From contig NZ_JYLN01000003.1 in assembly GCF_001439735.1 (NCBI RefSeq), positions 124,001 through 188,000 on the forward strand: a DNA stretch of 64,000 bases, given 5' to 3'. The DNA comes from Pseudomonas paralactis (lineage in GTDB: Bacteria > Pseudomonadota > Gammaproteobacteria > Pseudomonadales > Pseudomonadaceae). The notes beneath the pieces are model-generated. The model was not told the origin of the DNA. It was given only the letters and a program-made list of their open reading frames with translations, and ran no database searches. The first letter of the stretch is position 1. Each line of letters opens with the position of its first letter. The position numbers and the translations under genes were made by a program. Below are positions 30,643 through 39,414 of the stretch, one piece after another.

Positions 30643-32525
30643 GCGCACCCATGCTGACCTCAGCCGAGCAGCGCAGCGCTGCCCGGCAATTGACCCTGGC
30701 CATGCTTGCCCTGGGGTTGCTCGTGCTGGGCCTGATATGGCGCTGGCTGGCGCCGGACCAGAACGGCGTGAGCCAGTTGCTGCTGGGGGTGGCATCGCTG
30801 TTGGTGGCGGTGCCGGTGATGCGTTCGGCCTGGTACAGCCTGCGCTTTCCGAGCCTGCACGGCATCACCGACCAATTGATCGCCCTGGCCATGCTCGGCG
30901 CCTGGGCCACGGGTGATCTGCTCACCGCCGCGTTGCTGCCGATCATCATGATCTTTGGCCATGTGCTGGAAGAGCGCAGCGTGATTGGCTCCCAGGAAGC
31001 GATCCATGCCCTGGGCAAACTCACCCGCAGCCACGCCCGTTTGGTACAGGCTGACGGAACCATCACTGAAGTGGATAACGGTACGCTGAACCCCGGCGAT
31101 ATCGTCGAAGTGCGCGCCGGCGACCGCGTACCAGCCGATGGCGTGGTGCTGTCCGGCCAGGCGAGCCTGGACACGGCACCGATCACCGGCGAGTCGGTGC
31201 CGTTGGAAGCCAGCGTGGGCGTGCAGGTGTTTGGTGGGGCGATCAACTTCGATGGCCTGCTGCGCCTTGAAGTGACGCGTACTGGCAACGAATCGACCCT
31301 GGGCAAAGTCATTGCACTGATGCAGAACGCCGAGCGCTCCAAGCCGCCGATCACCCGGCTGCTGGAGCGCTATGCCGGCAGCTACATGGTGCTGGTGTTG
31401 CTGCTGGCGGCCGTCACTTGGTTTGTCACCAACGATGCGCAGGCGATGCTGGCGGTGTTGGTGGCGGCGTGTCCGTGCGCTTTGGTGCTGTCGGCGCCGG
31501 CCACCGCGATTGCGGGGATCGCCGTGGCGGCGCGCCATGGGATTCTGATTCGCAGCTCGGCGTTTCTCGAAGAGTTGGCCGACCTGACCTCGTTGGTGGT
31601 CGACAAGACCGGCACTCTGACCTTTGGCACCCTGCGCTTGCAGTCCATCGAGACTACCGCGCCGGATCGCCAAAAGCTGCTGAACCTGGCAGCCAGCCTC
31701 GGTTCGGCGAGTAGTCATCCGGTCAGCCGAGCGTTGGCAGGGTTGGCGACCCAGGAGCAGATGCTGGTGCTTAGCGACATCCGCGAGCGTCAGGGCTTGG
31801 GCGTGGTCGCACAGACCGAACAGGGCGAAGCGGCGCTGGGGCGGCCGGAGTTGTTCGCACAACTGGGCATCGTGACCAGCGGTGTTCCCACCCATGATGG
31901 CCCGATTGCCGGGCTGGCGTTGAACGGTAAATTTCTGGCCTGGCTGTTGCTGGCCGACAGTGTTAAGCCGGAGGCGCGCCAGGCCCTGCAAGAGCTGCGT
32001 GACTTGGGGCTGGGCCGCCAGTTGTTGCTGACCGGCGACCGCCAAAGCGTAGCCGACAGTCTGGCGCTGAATGTGGGCATCAATGATGTGCAGGCCCAAG
32101 CCTTGCCGGAAGACAAGCTCAACCGTGTGCTGGGTGAAATCAGCAGCGGCTTCCGGCCGATGGTGGTGGGCGATGGCATCAATGATTCGTTGGCGCTCAA
32201 GGCCGGCGTGGTCGGCGTGGCGATGGGCGCGGGTGGTGCTGATATCGCCCTGGCGTCGGCGGATGTGGTGTTAATCGGCAGCGATTTACGCCGCCTGGGC
32301 ACCTGCGTGCGCTTGAGCCGCCAGTGCCGGCAGACCTTGCAGGTGAACGTGATCATCGGCCTGGGCTGGACGTTGGCCATCGTGGTGTTCGCAGCCTTTG
32401 GCTGGTTGGGGGCGGCGGGCGCCATGATTGCGGCGGTGCTGCATAACCTCAGTACCTTGCTGGTGCTGGGTAATGCCGGGCGTTTGTTGCGCTTCCAGGA
32501 GCCGCTGTTAAAGCTCGATGAATAA
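30639..32525 (+). CDS. P1B-type metal-transporting ATPase without an N-terminal metal-binding domain
   Basis: 628-residue heavy-metal P-type ATPase. Motifs: TGES (183-186) in the actuator, CPC (278-280) in the sixth helix, phosphorylation site DKTGTLT (from 322), SSHPVS, TGDRQSVA and VGDGINDSLALK. No HMA domain or Cys/His-rich N-terminus is present. The last membrane block reads AAVLHNLSTLLVLGNAGRLL (His602), unlike the DVG-type block of Zn/Cd pumps and closer to the H..T block of Co-type pumps, yet with CPC, so the metal cannot be assigned. Coupled by ATGA overlap to the SPFH genes, whose His-rich tail may supply the missing metal-binding part. Confidence 0.9.
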   Translation: MSAPMLTSAEQRSAARQLTLAMLALGLLVLGLIWRWLAPDQNGVSQLLLGVASLLVAVPVMRSAWYSLRFPSLHGITDQLIALAMLGAWATGDLLTAALLPIIMIFGHVLEERSVIGSQEAIHALGKLTRSHARLVQADGTITEVDNGTLNPGDIVEVRAGDRVPADGVVLSGQASLDTAPITGESVPLEASVGVQVFGGAINFDGLLRLEVTRTGNESTLGKVIALMQNAERSKPPITRLLERYAGSYMVLVLLLAAVTWFVTNDAQAMLAVLVAACPCALVLSAPATAIAGIAVAARHGILIRSSAFLEELADLTSLVVDKTGTLTFGTLRLQSIETTAPDRQKLLNLAASLGSASSHPVSRALAGLATQEQMLVLSDIRERQGLGVVAQTEQGEAALGRPELFAQLGIVTSGVPTHDGPIAGLALNGKFLAWLLLADSVKPEARQALQELRDLGLGRQLLLTGDRQSVADSLALNVGINDVQAQALPEDKLNRVLGEISSGFRPMVVGDGINDSLALKAGVVGVAMGAGGADIALASADVVLIGSDLRRLGTCVRLSRQCRQTLQVNVIIGLGWTLAIVVFAAFGWLGAAGAMIAAVLHNLSTLLVLGNAGRLLRFQEPLLKLDE

Positions 32526-32641
32526 TTTCAGAAATATCTGCACACGGATGTAACGCTGATAGGGGCCCTCACTCTAGTGACGTGTCGAGACTGAACAATC
32601 CGTTTGGACCGACTTCACCACTGATCATGAGGAATACAACG
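32526..32641 (+). promoter_or_regulatory. Leader of the bufferin-type operon
   Basis: The 116-bp gap before bufA has a GTAAC element (32550-32554) as seen in ECF -35 boxes and GAGGA (near 32626-32631) as RBS. The spacing to a matching ECF -10 element is not convincing, so the promoter type stays open. No sigma-factor gene is adjacent. Confidence 0.25.
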
Positions 32642-32893
32642 ATGAGCATTAAATCCGCTGCTGCTGGTGCCGCCCTCGCGATGGCTGCCGCCACAATGTT
32701 TGCCGGTGTGGCCACCCAGGCACACGCAGCCGATGCCACTGTGCATTGCTATGGCGTCAACGCGTGTAAAGGCCAGAACGACTGCAAGACCAAAGATCAC
32801 GCGTGCAAAGGTCAAGGCGCCTGCAAAGGCCAGGGCTTTCTGTCCATGAGCAAGGCGATGTGCGACGAGAAGGGCGGTACCGTCGGCGAGTAA
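32642..32893 (+). CDS. bufA: Bufferin-type Cys-rich precursor (metal-binding RiPP)
   Basis: 83 residues: signal peptide (SIKSAAAGAALAMAAATMF, cleavage after AHA about residue 29) and a mature part with six cysteines (36, 42, 48, 55, 61, 74), three of them in CKGQ repeats. The following DUF692 and DUF2063 genes define the bufferin arrangement, in which the MNIO enzyme modifies cysteines of the secreted peptide to make a metal (copper) sequestering product. ATG at 32642 has AGGA upstream. Assigned by gene order and Cys pattern; the exact bufferin class and metal are inferred. Confidence 0.82.
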   Translation: MSIKSAAAGAALAMAAATMFAGVATQAHAADATVHCYGVNACKGQNDCKTKDHACKGQGACKGQGFLSMSKAMCDEKGGTVGE

Positions 32894-32957
32894 CGGCAAC
32901 CGAGTGCAACCGCAGCGATCACCCCCGTCGCTGCGGGCACTTTTCCTGGAGCGTCTT

Positions 32958-33803
32958 ATGCCCACTTCTTTTTCGAGTCTCGGTTACGGCCTGGGCCTGC
33001 GCAGTGAGTACTACCAGCAGATCCTCGAACAGTCGCCGGCTGTGGACTGGTTCGAAGTGATCTCCGAGAATTATTTGGTGCAAGGCGGCAAAGCCTTGTA
33101 CTACCTGGATGCGATAGCCGAGCGTTACCCGCTGGTAATGCACGGTGTGTCTTTGTCCATCGGTGGGCCCCATGCCCTCGATATCGATTACCTGAAGCAA
33201 ATCAAACAACTCGCCGAGCGCATCCAACCGGCGTGGATTTCCGATCATCTGTGCTGGAGCCGCGGCAGCGCCCACCAGTTGCATGACCTGCTGCCGTTGC
33301 CTTACACCGAAGAAAGCCTCTATCACGTGGCCGGTCGTGTGCGTCAGGTGCAGGATGTGTTGCAGCGCCCGCTGGTGCTGGAAAATGTCTCCAGCTATGT
33401 GCGCTCCAAGGCCGATGAATTTACCGAGTGGGAGTTCCTCAACGCGTTGGCGCACCTGAGCGGGTGCCAGTTGCTGCTGGACGTGAACAATGTGTACGTC
33501 AGCTCGCGTAACCATGGCTTTGATGCCTGGACGTTTATCCGCAACCTGCCGCCCGAGAGCATTCGTCAGCTGCATCTGGCAGGGCATATGGACTACGGCG
33601 ACTATGTGGTCGACACCCATGACCATCCGGTATGCGACCCAGTGTGGGCGCTCTACCAACAGACCCTGGAGCATTTAGGGCCGGTGTCGACGTTGTTGGA
33701 ACGCGATGATCATTTCCCGCCGTTCGAAGAGTTGCTCACTGAGTTGAACAAGGCCCGCGAGCTGGCTGCCAGCGCTTTGGCCAGGAGGTCGCTATGCGCC
33801 TGA
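32958..33803 (+). CDS. bufB: DUF692 multinuclear non-heme iron oxidative enzyme (BufB-type)
   Basis: TIM-barrel MNIO enzyme expected to oxidise cysteines of the BufA-type precursor. 281 residues from the ATG at 32958 (GGAG at about 32948). Family features: LGYGLGLRSEYYQQIL, DWFEVISENYL, VMHGVSLSIGG, ISDHLCWS, LVLENVSSYV, LLLDVNNVYVSS, HLAGHMDYG and a C-terminal ERDDHFPPFEEL; these His/Asp/Glu residues bind the iron atoms. Overlaps bufC by 10 bp. Confidence 0.92.
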   Translation: MPTSFSSLGYGLGLRSEYYQQILEQSPAVDWFEVISENYLVQGGKALYYLDAIAERYPLVMHGVSLSIGGPHALDIDYLKQIKQLAERIQPAWISDHLCWSRGSAHQLHDLLPLPYTEESLYHVAGRVRQVQDVLQRPLVLENVSSYVRSKADEFTEWEFLNALAHLSGCQLLLDVNNVYVSSRNHGFDAWTFIRNLPPESIRQLHLAGHMDYGDYVVDTHDHPVCDPVWALYQQTLEHLGPVSTLLERDDHFPPFEELLTELNKARELAASALARRSLCA

Positions 33804-34582
33804 TCGACTGGCAATTGGCTTTTGAAGAGCATCTGTTAACTGAGACTTGTGCTGCCAACAGCAGCTTTGCCGCCACCTTGCAGGGAGGGCCGACCCTGGA
33901 TGTGGACACTGGCCTGGCGATTTACCACAACGCTTATCTGTCGCGATTGAAGGACGTGCTGTGCCATGACTTCAGCGCTATCCGATATTGGCTGGGTGAT
34001 GATGAGTTTTGCGCGCTGAGCGAAGCCTATGTTCGTCGTTACCCCTCGGCCCACTACAGTCTGCGTTGGCTGGGTGAGCGCTTTTCGATGTTTATCCTTG
34101 AGCACTGGTTCGCAGAACAAAGTGCGCCGCTGGCTGAATTGGCGCGCCTGGAGTGGGCGTTTACTTTGGCCTTCGATGCTCCCCAAGGTACGCCGCTGAC
34201 CGTGAATGACATGGCGCAATTGGCGCCTGGGGACTGGCCGGCACTCCAGGTAAGCCTGGCGCCTTCAGTGCAGCATTTGCTGTGCCGTTTCAACACGGTA
34301 GGGATCTGGCGAGCCAGCAAGGATGAGTCGGATTTCCCTGGCAGCCAGGCGCTGGACCCAGTGCAAATCTGCCTGGTATGGCGTCATCAGAATGTGTGCC
34401 ACTACCGCAGCCTGGAGCCTGACGAGGCCTATGCGTTGGCAGGAATGGCCACTACCGGCTGGAACTTTTCAGAACTGTGCGCAGAGTTGGCAGTCACTTA
34501 TTCAGAGGGTGCGTCGCTGCAAGCGGCCACATGGCTGAAACAGTGGATCCAGGACGGTTTGCTCGAACTCCGAGCCCCATAG
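33794..34582 (+). CDS. bufC: DUF2063 partner protein (BufC-type)
   Basis: 262-residue putative DNA-binding-annotated DUF2063 protein; in bufferin and related systems it recruits the precursor leader to the MNIO enzyme. N-terminal DUF2063 domain with LAIYHNAYLSRLKDVLCHDF, ALSEAYVRRYPSAHYSLRW and LEWAFTLAFDAP. The ATG has AGGAGG (33783-33788) and overlaps the bufB end, so the pair is coupled. Ends the operon. Confidence 0.88.
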   Translation: MRLIDWQLAFEEHLLTETCAANSSFAATLQGGPTLDVDTGLAIYHNAYLSRLKDVLCHDFSAIRYWLGDDEFCALSEAYVRRYPSAHYSLRWLGERFSMFILEHWFAEQSAPLAELARLEWAFTLAFDAPQGTPLTVNDMAQLAPGDWPALQVSLAPSVQHLLCRFNTVGIWRASKDESDFPGSQALDPVQICLVWRHQNVCHYRSLEPDEAYALAGMATTGWNFSELCAELAVTYSEGASLQAATWLKQWIQDGLLELRAP

Positions 34583-34625
34583 AGAGGTGCTATTAAATCG
34601 ATAGCCTCCTACTTTGTCTTCGGAT

Positions 34626-34640
34626 GGTCTACCCTCACTC
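34626..34640 (+). promoter_or_regulatory. Possible RpoS-type -10 element of cfa
   Basis: CTACCCT (34629-34635) resembles the stationary-phase extended -10 and lies about 35 bp before the cfa start, which has AAGGGGGGA as RBS. In P. putida the cfaB gene is RpoS-dependent; that is the main reason for the call. Confidence 0.35.
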
Positions 34641-34669
34641 CAGACGTCTGAAACAAGGGGGGATTACTC

Positions 34670-35854
34670 ATGCTCGCGCAACTTCCACCGGCCTTACAGA
34701 ATCTTCAGCTACCGCTGCGTCTTCGACTCTGGGACGGCCATGAATTCAACTTGGGCCCTGAGCCCAGTGTAACGATTGTGGTGAAGGACCCCACGGTCGT
34801 GTCCCAACTGACCCATCCGACGCTCGATTCACTGGGCGAAGCCTTTGTCGAAGGAAAACTGGAGCTGGAAGGCTCCATTACCGAAGTGATCAGGGTCTGT
34901 GACGAGTTGAGTCACGCCCTGGTCGATGACGACGAAGGCAGTCGTCCAGTACGCTCGATCCACGACAAGGCCACCGACGCGGCGGCCATTTCTTACCATT
35001 ACGACCTGTCCAACGAGTTCTACCAGCTATGGCTGGACCAGGACATGGCGTACTCCTGCGGGTATTTCGAAACCGGCAGCGAATCCATCGATCAAGCCCA
35101 GCAAGACAAATTCCGTCACCTGTGTCGCAAGCTACGGCTGCAGGCGGGCGAGTATCTACTGGATGTTGGCTGCGGGTGGGGCGGGCTGGCGCGGTATGCG
35201 GCACGTGAATTCGGGGTCAAGGTGTTTGGGATCACCTTGAGCAAGGAACAGCTGGCGCTGGCCAGGGAACGGGTGAAAGCCGAGGGCCTGGAGGACCAGG
35301 TCGACCTGCAATTGCTCGACTACCGCGACCTGCCTCAGGACGGCCGCTTCGACAAAGTGGTGAGTGTGGGCATGTTCGAACACGTCGGCCACGCCAACCT
35401 GGCGCAATACTGTCAGACCCTGTTCGGCGCGGTACGTGAAGGCGGCCTGGTGATGAACCATGGTATTACCGCCAAACATACTGATGGTCGCCCGGTAGGC
35501 CGTGGCGCCGGGGAGTTTATCGAGCGCTATGTATTCCCCAATGGCGAACTGCCGCACCTGGCCATGATGACGGCCGAGATCAGTGAGGTCGGGCTGGAAG
35601 TGGTGGATGTCGAAAGTTTGCGTTTGCACTATGCCCGCACGCTGGACCATTGGAGCGAGCGCCTGGAAGACAACCTGGAAGCAGCGGCGAAGATGGTGCC
35701 GGAGCAGGCGCTACGTATCTGGCGGCTGTACTTGGCCGGGTGCGCTTATGCGTTTGCCCGAGGCTGGATTAATTTGCACCAAATATTGGCGGTCAAACCC
35801 CATGCCGATGGTGGTCATGAACTGCCGTGGACACGGGAAGACCTCTACCGCTGA
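34670..35854 (+). CDS. cfa: Cyclopropane-fatty-acyl-phospholipid synthase
   Basis: SAM-dependent enzyme that adds a methylene bridge to unsaturated acyl chains of membrane phospholipids. 394 residues. N-terminal lipid-binding domain, then the methyltransferase with ISYHYDLSNEFYQLWLDQ, AYSCGYFETG, SAM loop LLDVGCGWGGLARYAA, VVSVGMFEHVGHANL, and the bicarbonate-site region EFIERYVFPNGELPHL. C-terminal helices RIWRLYLAGCAYAFARGWI are standard. Strong purine-rich RBS. A family B REP follows. Confidence 0.96.
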   Translation: MLAQLPPALQNLQLPLRLRLWDGHEFNLGPEPSVTIVVKDPTVVSQLTHPTLDSLGEAFVEGKLELEGSITEVIRVCDELSHALVDDDEGSRPVRSIHDKATDAAAISYHYDLSNEFYQLWLDQDMAYSCGYFETGSESIDQAQQDKFRHLCRKLRLQAGEYLLDVGCGWGGLARYAAREFGVKVFGITLSKEQLALARERVKAEGLEDQVDLQLLDYRDLPQDGRFDKVVSVGMFEHVGHANLAQYCQTLFGAVREGGLVMNHGITAKHTDGRPVGRGAGEFIERYVFPNGELPHLAMMTAEISEVGLEVVDVESLRLHYARTLDHWSERLEDNLEAAAKMVPEQALRIWRLYLAGCAYAFARGWINLHQILAVKPHADGGHELPWTREDLYR

Positions 35855-35866
35855 TCACGCTCAAAA

Positions 35867-35966
35867 CTGTAGGAGTGAGCTCGCTCGCGAAAAACGTCAA
35901 CGATAACGCGTACTTGCTGAATGAACGCGGCGCCTGTGAGTTTTTCGCGAGCAAGCTCGCTCCTGT
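35867..35966. repeat. REP-type inverted repeat, family B
   Basis: CTGTAGGAGTGAGCTCGCTC at one end and GCGAGCAAGCTCGCTCCTGT at the other around a variable centre. Lies between the convergent cfa and cls genes and may end both transcripts. Confidence 0.85.
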
Positions 35967-35985
35967 ATTGGTTTTGTATTGGTGG

Positions 35986-37425
35986 TTAGAGGATCGGTGA
36001 GATCAAACGGGCCACGCGCATTCCCAGCTGTTGCAGGCGTCGCGTCTGGAAGCTCTCTTCCTGGCTGACTTCATGGGACAGGGCGAAATCATCCAGCAGC
36101 ATATGTTCAACCTGGCTGGCGAAAGCCTCATCCACGGTCAGCAACATCACTTCGAAATTGAGCCGGAACGAACGGTTGTCCAGGTTGGCACTGCCAATGG
36201 CGCTGATTTCGCTGTCCACCAATACCACCTTCTGATGCACAAACCCGGGCGTGTAGCGAAACACCCTTACGCCTGCGCGTACCGCTTCGATGGCATACAG
36301 GCTGGACGCCGCATACACGACGCGGTGGTCGGGCCGTGACGGCAGCAACAGGCGCACATCCACCCCACGCAACACCGCAAGGCGCAGTGCAGCGAATACG
36401 GCTTCGTCGGGGACGAAGTACGGGCTGGTGATCCAGACCCGCTCGGTCGCTGCATGGATGGCCTCGACGAAAAACAGCGAGCAGGTTTCATAGGGGTCCG
36501 CCGGGCCACTGGCGAGCAGTTGGCAAAGCACGCCGTCTTCGGGGTAGGCGTCCGGCAGGATCAGCGGCGGAAGTTGCCGCGCCGCCCAGAACCAGTCTTC
36601 GGCAAACGACTCCTGCAGGCACGCCACCACGGGGCCTGTGACCTGTACATGGGTATCGCGCCATGGCGCCAGCGGCGGTTTTTTGCCCAGGTATTCATCG
36701 CCTACGTTATGCCCGCCGACAAAGCCGGTGATGCCATCTACCACCACGATCTTGCGATGGTTGCGAAAGTTGACCTGGAAACGATTGAGCCAGCCGCTGC
36801 GGGTGGCGAATGCTTTGACCTGTACCCCGGCGTCGCGCAGCGATTGCACGTAGCGATGGGGCAGGGCGTGGCTGCCGATGCGGTCGTACAGCACGTAAAT
36901 GGCGACGCCCTGGGCGGCCTTTTCCTTCAATAGCACCTGTAACTGGCGGCCAAGCTCATCGTCATGAATGATGAAAAACTGGAACAGCACGGCGGTCCTG
37001 GCGTTGCGAATCGCCTCGAAAATCGCGCCGAAAGTGGCCTCGCCATTGATCAACAGGCGCACTTCATTATTGGCCAGGCACGGCATGCGACCGAGCTTGG
37101 GCATGGCTCGCAGGGAGGCATAGGCACTGGAGTTACGCGCCGCGAGCGCTTCCTCAACCCACGGGCGCCAATTGAGTTCGGCGATCGCCGTGTGCATTTC
37201 CTGGTTGGCCTGGCGACGGGCCTGGATGTACGCGTCGAAGGTGCTGCGACCGAAGATCAGGTAAGGGATCAGCGTCAGGTAAGGCATGAACATCAGCGAC
37301 AAGGCCCAGGCGATAGAGCCTTGGGCAGTGCGGACGGTCAGTACCGCATGGATCGCGGCGAGTGACCCCAGAACGTGCAGCGTGGCAATGAAGTAGGCGA
37401 GCAAGTGCGGGCCAAAGAAATCCAT
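35986..37425 (-). CDS. cls: Cardiolipin synthase (phospholipase D family)
   Basis: Condenses two phosphatidylglycerols to cardiolipin in the inner membrane. 479 residues from the ATG at 37425 ([19 protein letters not shown]), preceded by GGAG. Two N-terminal membrane helices (to about residue 60) and two HKD catalytic motifs: HRKIVVVDG in the first PLD domain and HQKVVLVD in the second, both with downstream Asn ([18 protein letters not shown]). Monocistronic, convergent with cfa. Functionally near the lipid theme of the ynb-like operon but unlinked. Confidence 0.96.
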   Translation of the reverse strand: MDFFGPHLLAYFIATLHVLGSLAAIHAVLTVRTAQGSIAWALSLMFMPYLTLIPYLIFGRSTFDAYIQARRQANQEMHTAIAELNWRPWVEEALAARNSSAYASLRAMPKLGRMPCLANNEVRLLINGEATFGAIFEAIRNARTAVLFQFFIIHDDELGRQLQVLLKEKAAQGVAIYVLYDRIGSHALPHRYVQSLRDAGVQVKAFATRSGWLNRFQVNFRNHRKIVVVDGITGFVGGHNVGDEYLGKKPPLAPWRDTHVQVTGPVVACLQESFAEDWFWAARQLPPLILPDAYPEDGVLCQLLASGPADPYETCSLFFVEAIHAATERVWITSPYFVPDEAVFAALRLAVLRGVDVRLLLPSRPDHRVVYAASSLYAIEAVRAGVRVFRYTPGFVHQKVVLVDSEISAIGSANLDNRSFRLNFEVMLLTVDEAFASQVEHMLLDDFALSHEVSQEESFQTRRLQQLGMRVARLISPIL

Positions 37426-37555
37426 GAACGACATTACTCCAGGCAGTCCAGTGCGTAACAGACCATGAACCGCTGCGAATGTCGCTATTTTATTTGCCAT
37501 GCAACACTGGCCGCTTTGCGACGTCTAACACGCACAATTACCCAGGAGTTACCCG

Positions 37556-38077
37556 ATGAATGCTCGTCTGCTTGGTTTGGCCATGGTTGTTGGTTTGTCG
37601 CTGCCGATGGCGGCGCAGGCGCAGATGCTGGCGCCGGGCTTGTGGGAATTGACCACCAGCAATATGAAAGTCGATAACCAGGACCTGCCCGACCTGTCGC
37701 TGATTCTCGGTCAGCTCAAACAACAGATGACCCCGGAACAGCGCGCCATGCTCGAAAAGCAAGGCATCAACATGGCCGGTAAGGGCGTGCAGGTGTGCCT
37801 GACTCCAGCCCAGGTTGCCTCCGATTCCATTCCCCTGACTGACCCGCAATCGGGCTGCAAGCAGGAAGTGACTGACAAGACCGGTAACCAATGGAAGTTC
37901 CGCTTCAGCTGCCCCAAAGCCCAGGGCACCGGTGTCGCGACCTTCCAAAGCCAGAAGGAATTCACCACCACCGTCAACGGTACGTTTAATGCCACGGGCA
38001 TCCAGCAGAAGGGCAGCCTGGACAGCCACGCTCAGTGGCTGGGCAACGATTGCGGTACGGTCAAACCCCGCGCTTAA
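37556..38077 (+). CDS. DUF3617 family periplasmic protein
   Basis: 173-residue secreted protein of unknown function. Signal peptide NARLLGLAMVVGLSLPMAAQAQ, then the DUF3617 pattern APGLWELTTSNMKV, a middle segment with Met/Gln-rich helix, paired cysteines (VQVCLTPAQ, GCKQEV, FSCPKA, NDCGTV). Single gene, divergent from cls and convergent with pyrC, whose coding end it overlaps by 4 bp. Confidence 0.85.
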   Translation: MNARLLGLAMVVGLSLPMAAQAQMLAPGLWELTTSNMKVDNQDLPDLSLILGQLKQQMTPEQRAMLEKQGINMAGKGVQVCLTPAQVASDSIPLTDPQSGCKQEVTDKTGNQWKFRFSCPKAQGTGVATFQSQKEFTTTVNGTFNATGIQQKGSLDSHAQWLGNDCGTVKPRA

Positions 38078-39411
38078 CGCAGAAAATGCAGGGGCAAGCC
38101 CTGGCAGCTGTCGACCACCTGGCCGTTGTGCCAGGCCAGGTGGCCGGACACCAGGGTGGTGCTTACGCTGTGACGAAAGCTGCGCTCTGCAAAGGGTGTC
38201 CAGCCGCAGCGGGCGAGAATCGGTTGGCTGCTGACCGGTTTGCCCTGAGGCTCGGGTTTGATCAGTACCAGGTCGGCCCAATAGCCTTCACGTAAGTAAC
38301 CGCGATCAGGAATGGCAAACAGGTCGGCCACGCGATGACTGGTTTTCGCCACCAGTGTGGTCAGGGGCAAATGCCCGTCGGCCACCAATTCCAATAACGC
38401 CGGCAGGGCATGTTGCACCAGGGGCAAACCCGACGGTGCTTCGCGATAGCCAAGCTGTTTTTGCGCCCAGGTATGCGGCGCATGGTCAGTGCCAATCACA
38501 TCCAGACGATCACTTAATAACGCCAGGCGCAGTGCGTCGCGGTCGGCGCGTGTCTTGATGGCCGGGTTGCATTTGATCTGGTGGCCGAGGCGGTGATAGT
38601 CGCGGTCGTCGAACAGCAGGTGATGCAGGCAGACTTCGGCGGTGATGTGCTTTTCGGCCAGGGGCTTGTCTTCGAAGAGCGCGAGTTCGCGGGCGCTGGT
38701 CAGGTGCAACACGTGCAGGCGTGTGCCGTGACGCTGGGCCAGTTCCACGGCAAACGATGACGAGCGATAACACGCTTCGGCATCGCGGATCAGCGGGTGA
38801 GCGACAGCGGGGATGCGCTCGCCAAAGCGCTCGCGCAGGCGTTGCTCGTTGGCCAGGATGCTCGGGGTGTGTTCACAATGCGCGAGCAGAATGGTTGGCA
38901 CCTGGGCAAACAGACGTTCCAGAATACGTGGGTCGTCCACCAGCATGTTGCCGGTGGAGGCGCCCATGAATACTTTGACCCCGGCCACTTCACAGGGGTC
39001 GAGGGCGGCGACAATATCCAGATTGTCGTTGCTTACGCCGAAGTGAAAGCCGTAGTTGGCCACTGAGTGCAACGCAGCACGGCGCTTCTTATCGGCCAGG
39101 GCTTGCAGGTTCAAAGTAGCCGGGTGGGTGTTGGGCATGTCCATGTAGCTGGTGATACCGCCGGCCACCGCGGCGCGGGATTCGCTGTAGAAACTGCCTT
39201 TGTCTGGCGCGCCGGGTTCACGAAAATGCACTTGGTCATCGATCATTCCCGGCAGCAACCACTGGCCTTGGGCGTCGATTTCCATCGGCTCGTTGGTGCT
39301 ATCAATGCTGGCGGCGATCTTCTCGATACGGCCATTGGCGACCAGCACGTCGGCGTCGAATATCTGGCCCTCGTTGACCAGGCGGGCGTTGCGAATCAGC
39401 AGGCGGCTCAT
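38074..39411 (-). CDS. pyrC: Dihydroorotase paralogue with altered metal site (zinc-starvation cluster)
   Basis: Amidohydrolase family enzyme that cyclises carbamoyl-aspartate in pyrimidine synthesis. 445 residues. The usual first metal motif DxHxHxR is DDQVHFREPG, with Gln60 replacing the first His; the carbamylated Lys region VKVFMGASTGNML, LLAHCEHT, VLHLTSARE and GTDHAPHTWAQK are kept. Last gene of the folE2 operon with two Zur boxes in the island; the P. aeruginosa counterpart (pyrQ) is Zur-controlled. A role as a back-up enzyme under zinc shortage is inferred; activity with the Gln is not shown. Confidence 0.9.
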   Translation of the reverse strand: MSRLLIRNARLVNEGQIFDADVLVANGRIEKIAASIDSTNEPMEIDAQGQWLLPGMIDDQVHFREPGAPDKGSFYSESRAAVAGGITSYMDMPNTHPATLNLQALADKKRRAALHSVANYGFHFGVSNDNLDIVAALDPCEVAGVKVFMGASTGNMLVDDPRILERLFAQVPTILLAHCEHTPSILANEQRLRERFGERIPAVAHPLIRDAEACYRSSSFAVELAQRHGTRLHVLHLTSARELALFEDKPLAEKHITAEVCLHHLLFDDRDYHRLGHQIKCNPAIKTRADRDALRLALLSDRLDVIGTDHAPHTWAQKQLGYREAPSGLPLVQHALPALLELVADGHLPLTTLVAKTSHRVADLFAIPDRGYLREGYWADLVLIKPEPQGKPVSSQPILARCGWTPFAERSFRHSVSTTLVSGHLAWHNGQVVDSCQGLPLHFLR

Positions 39412-39414
39412 GGT

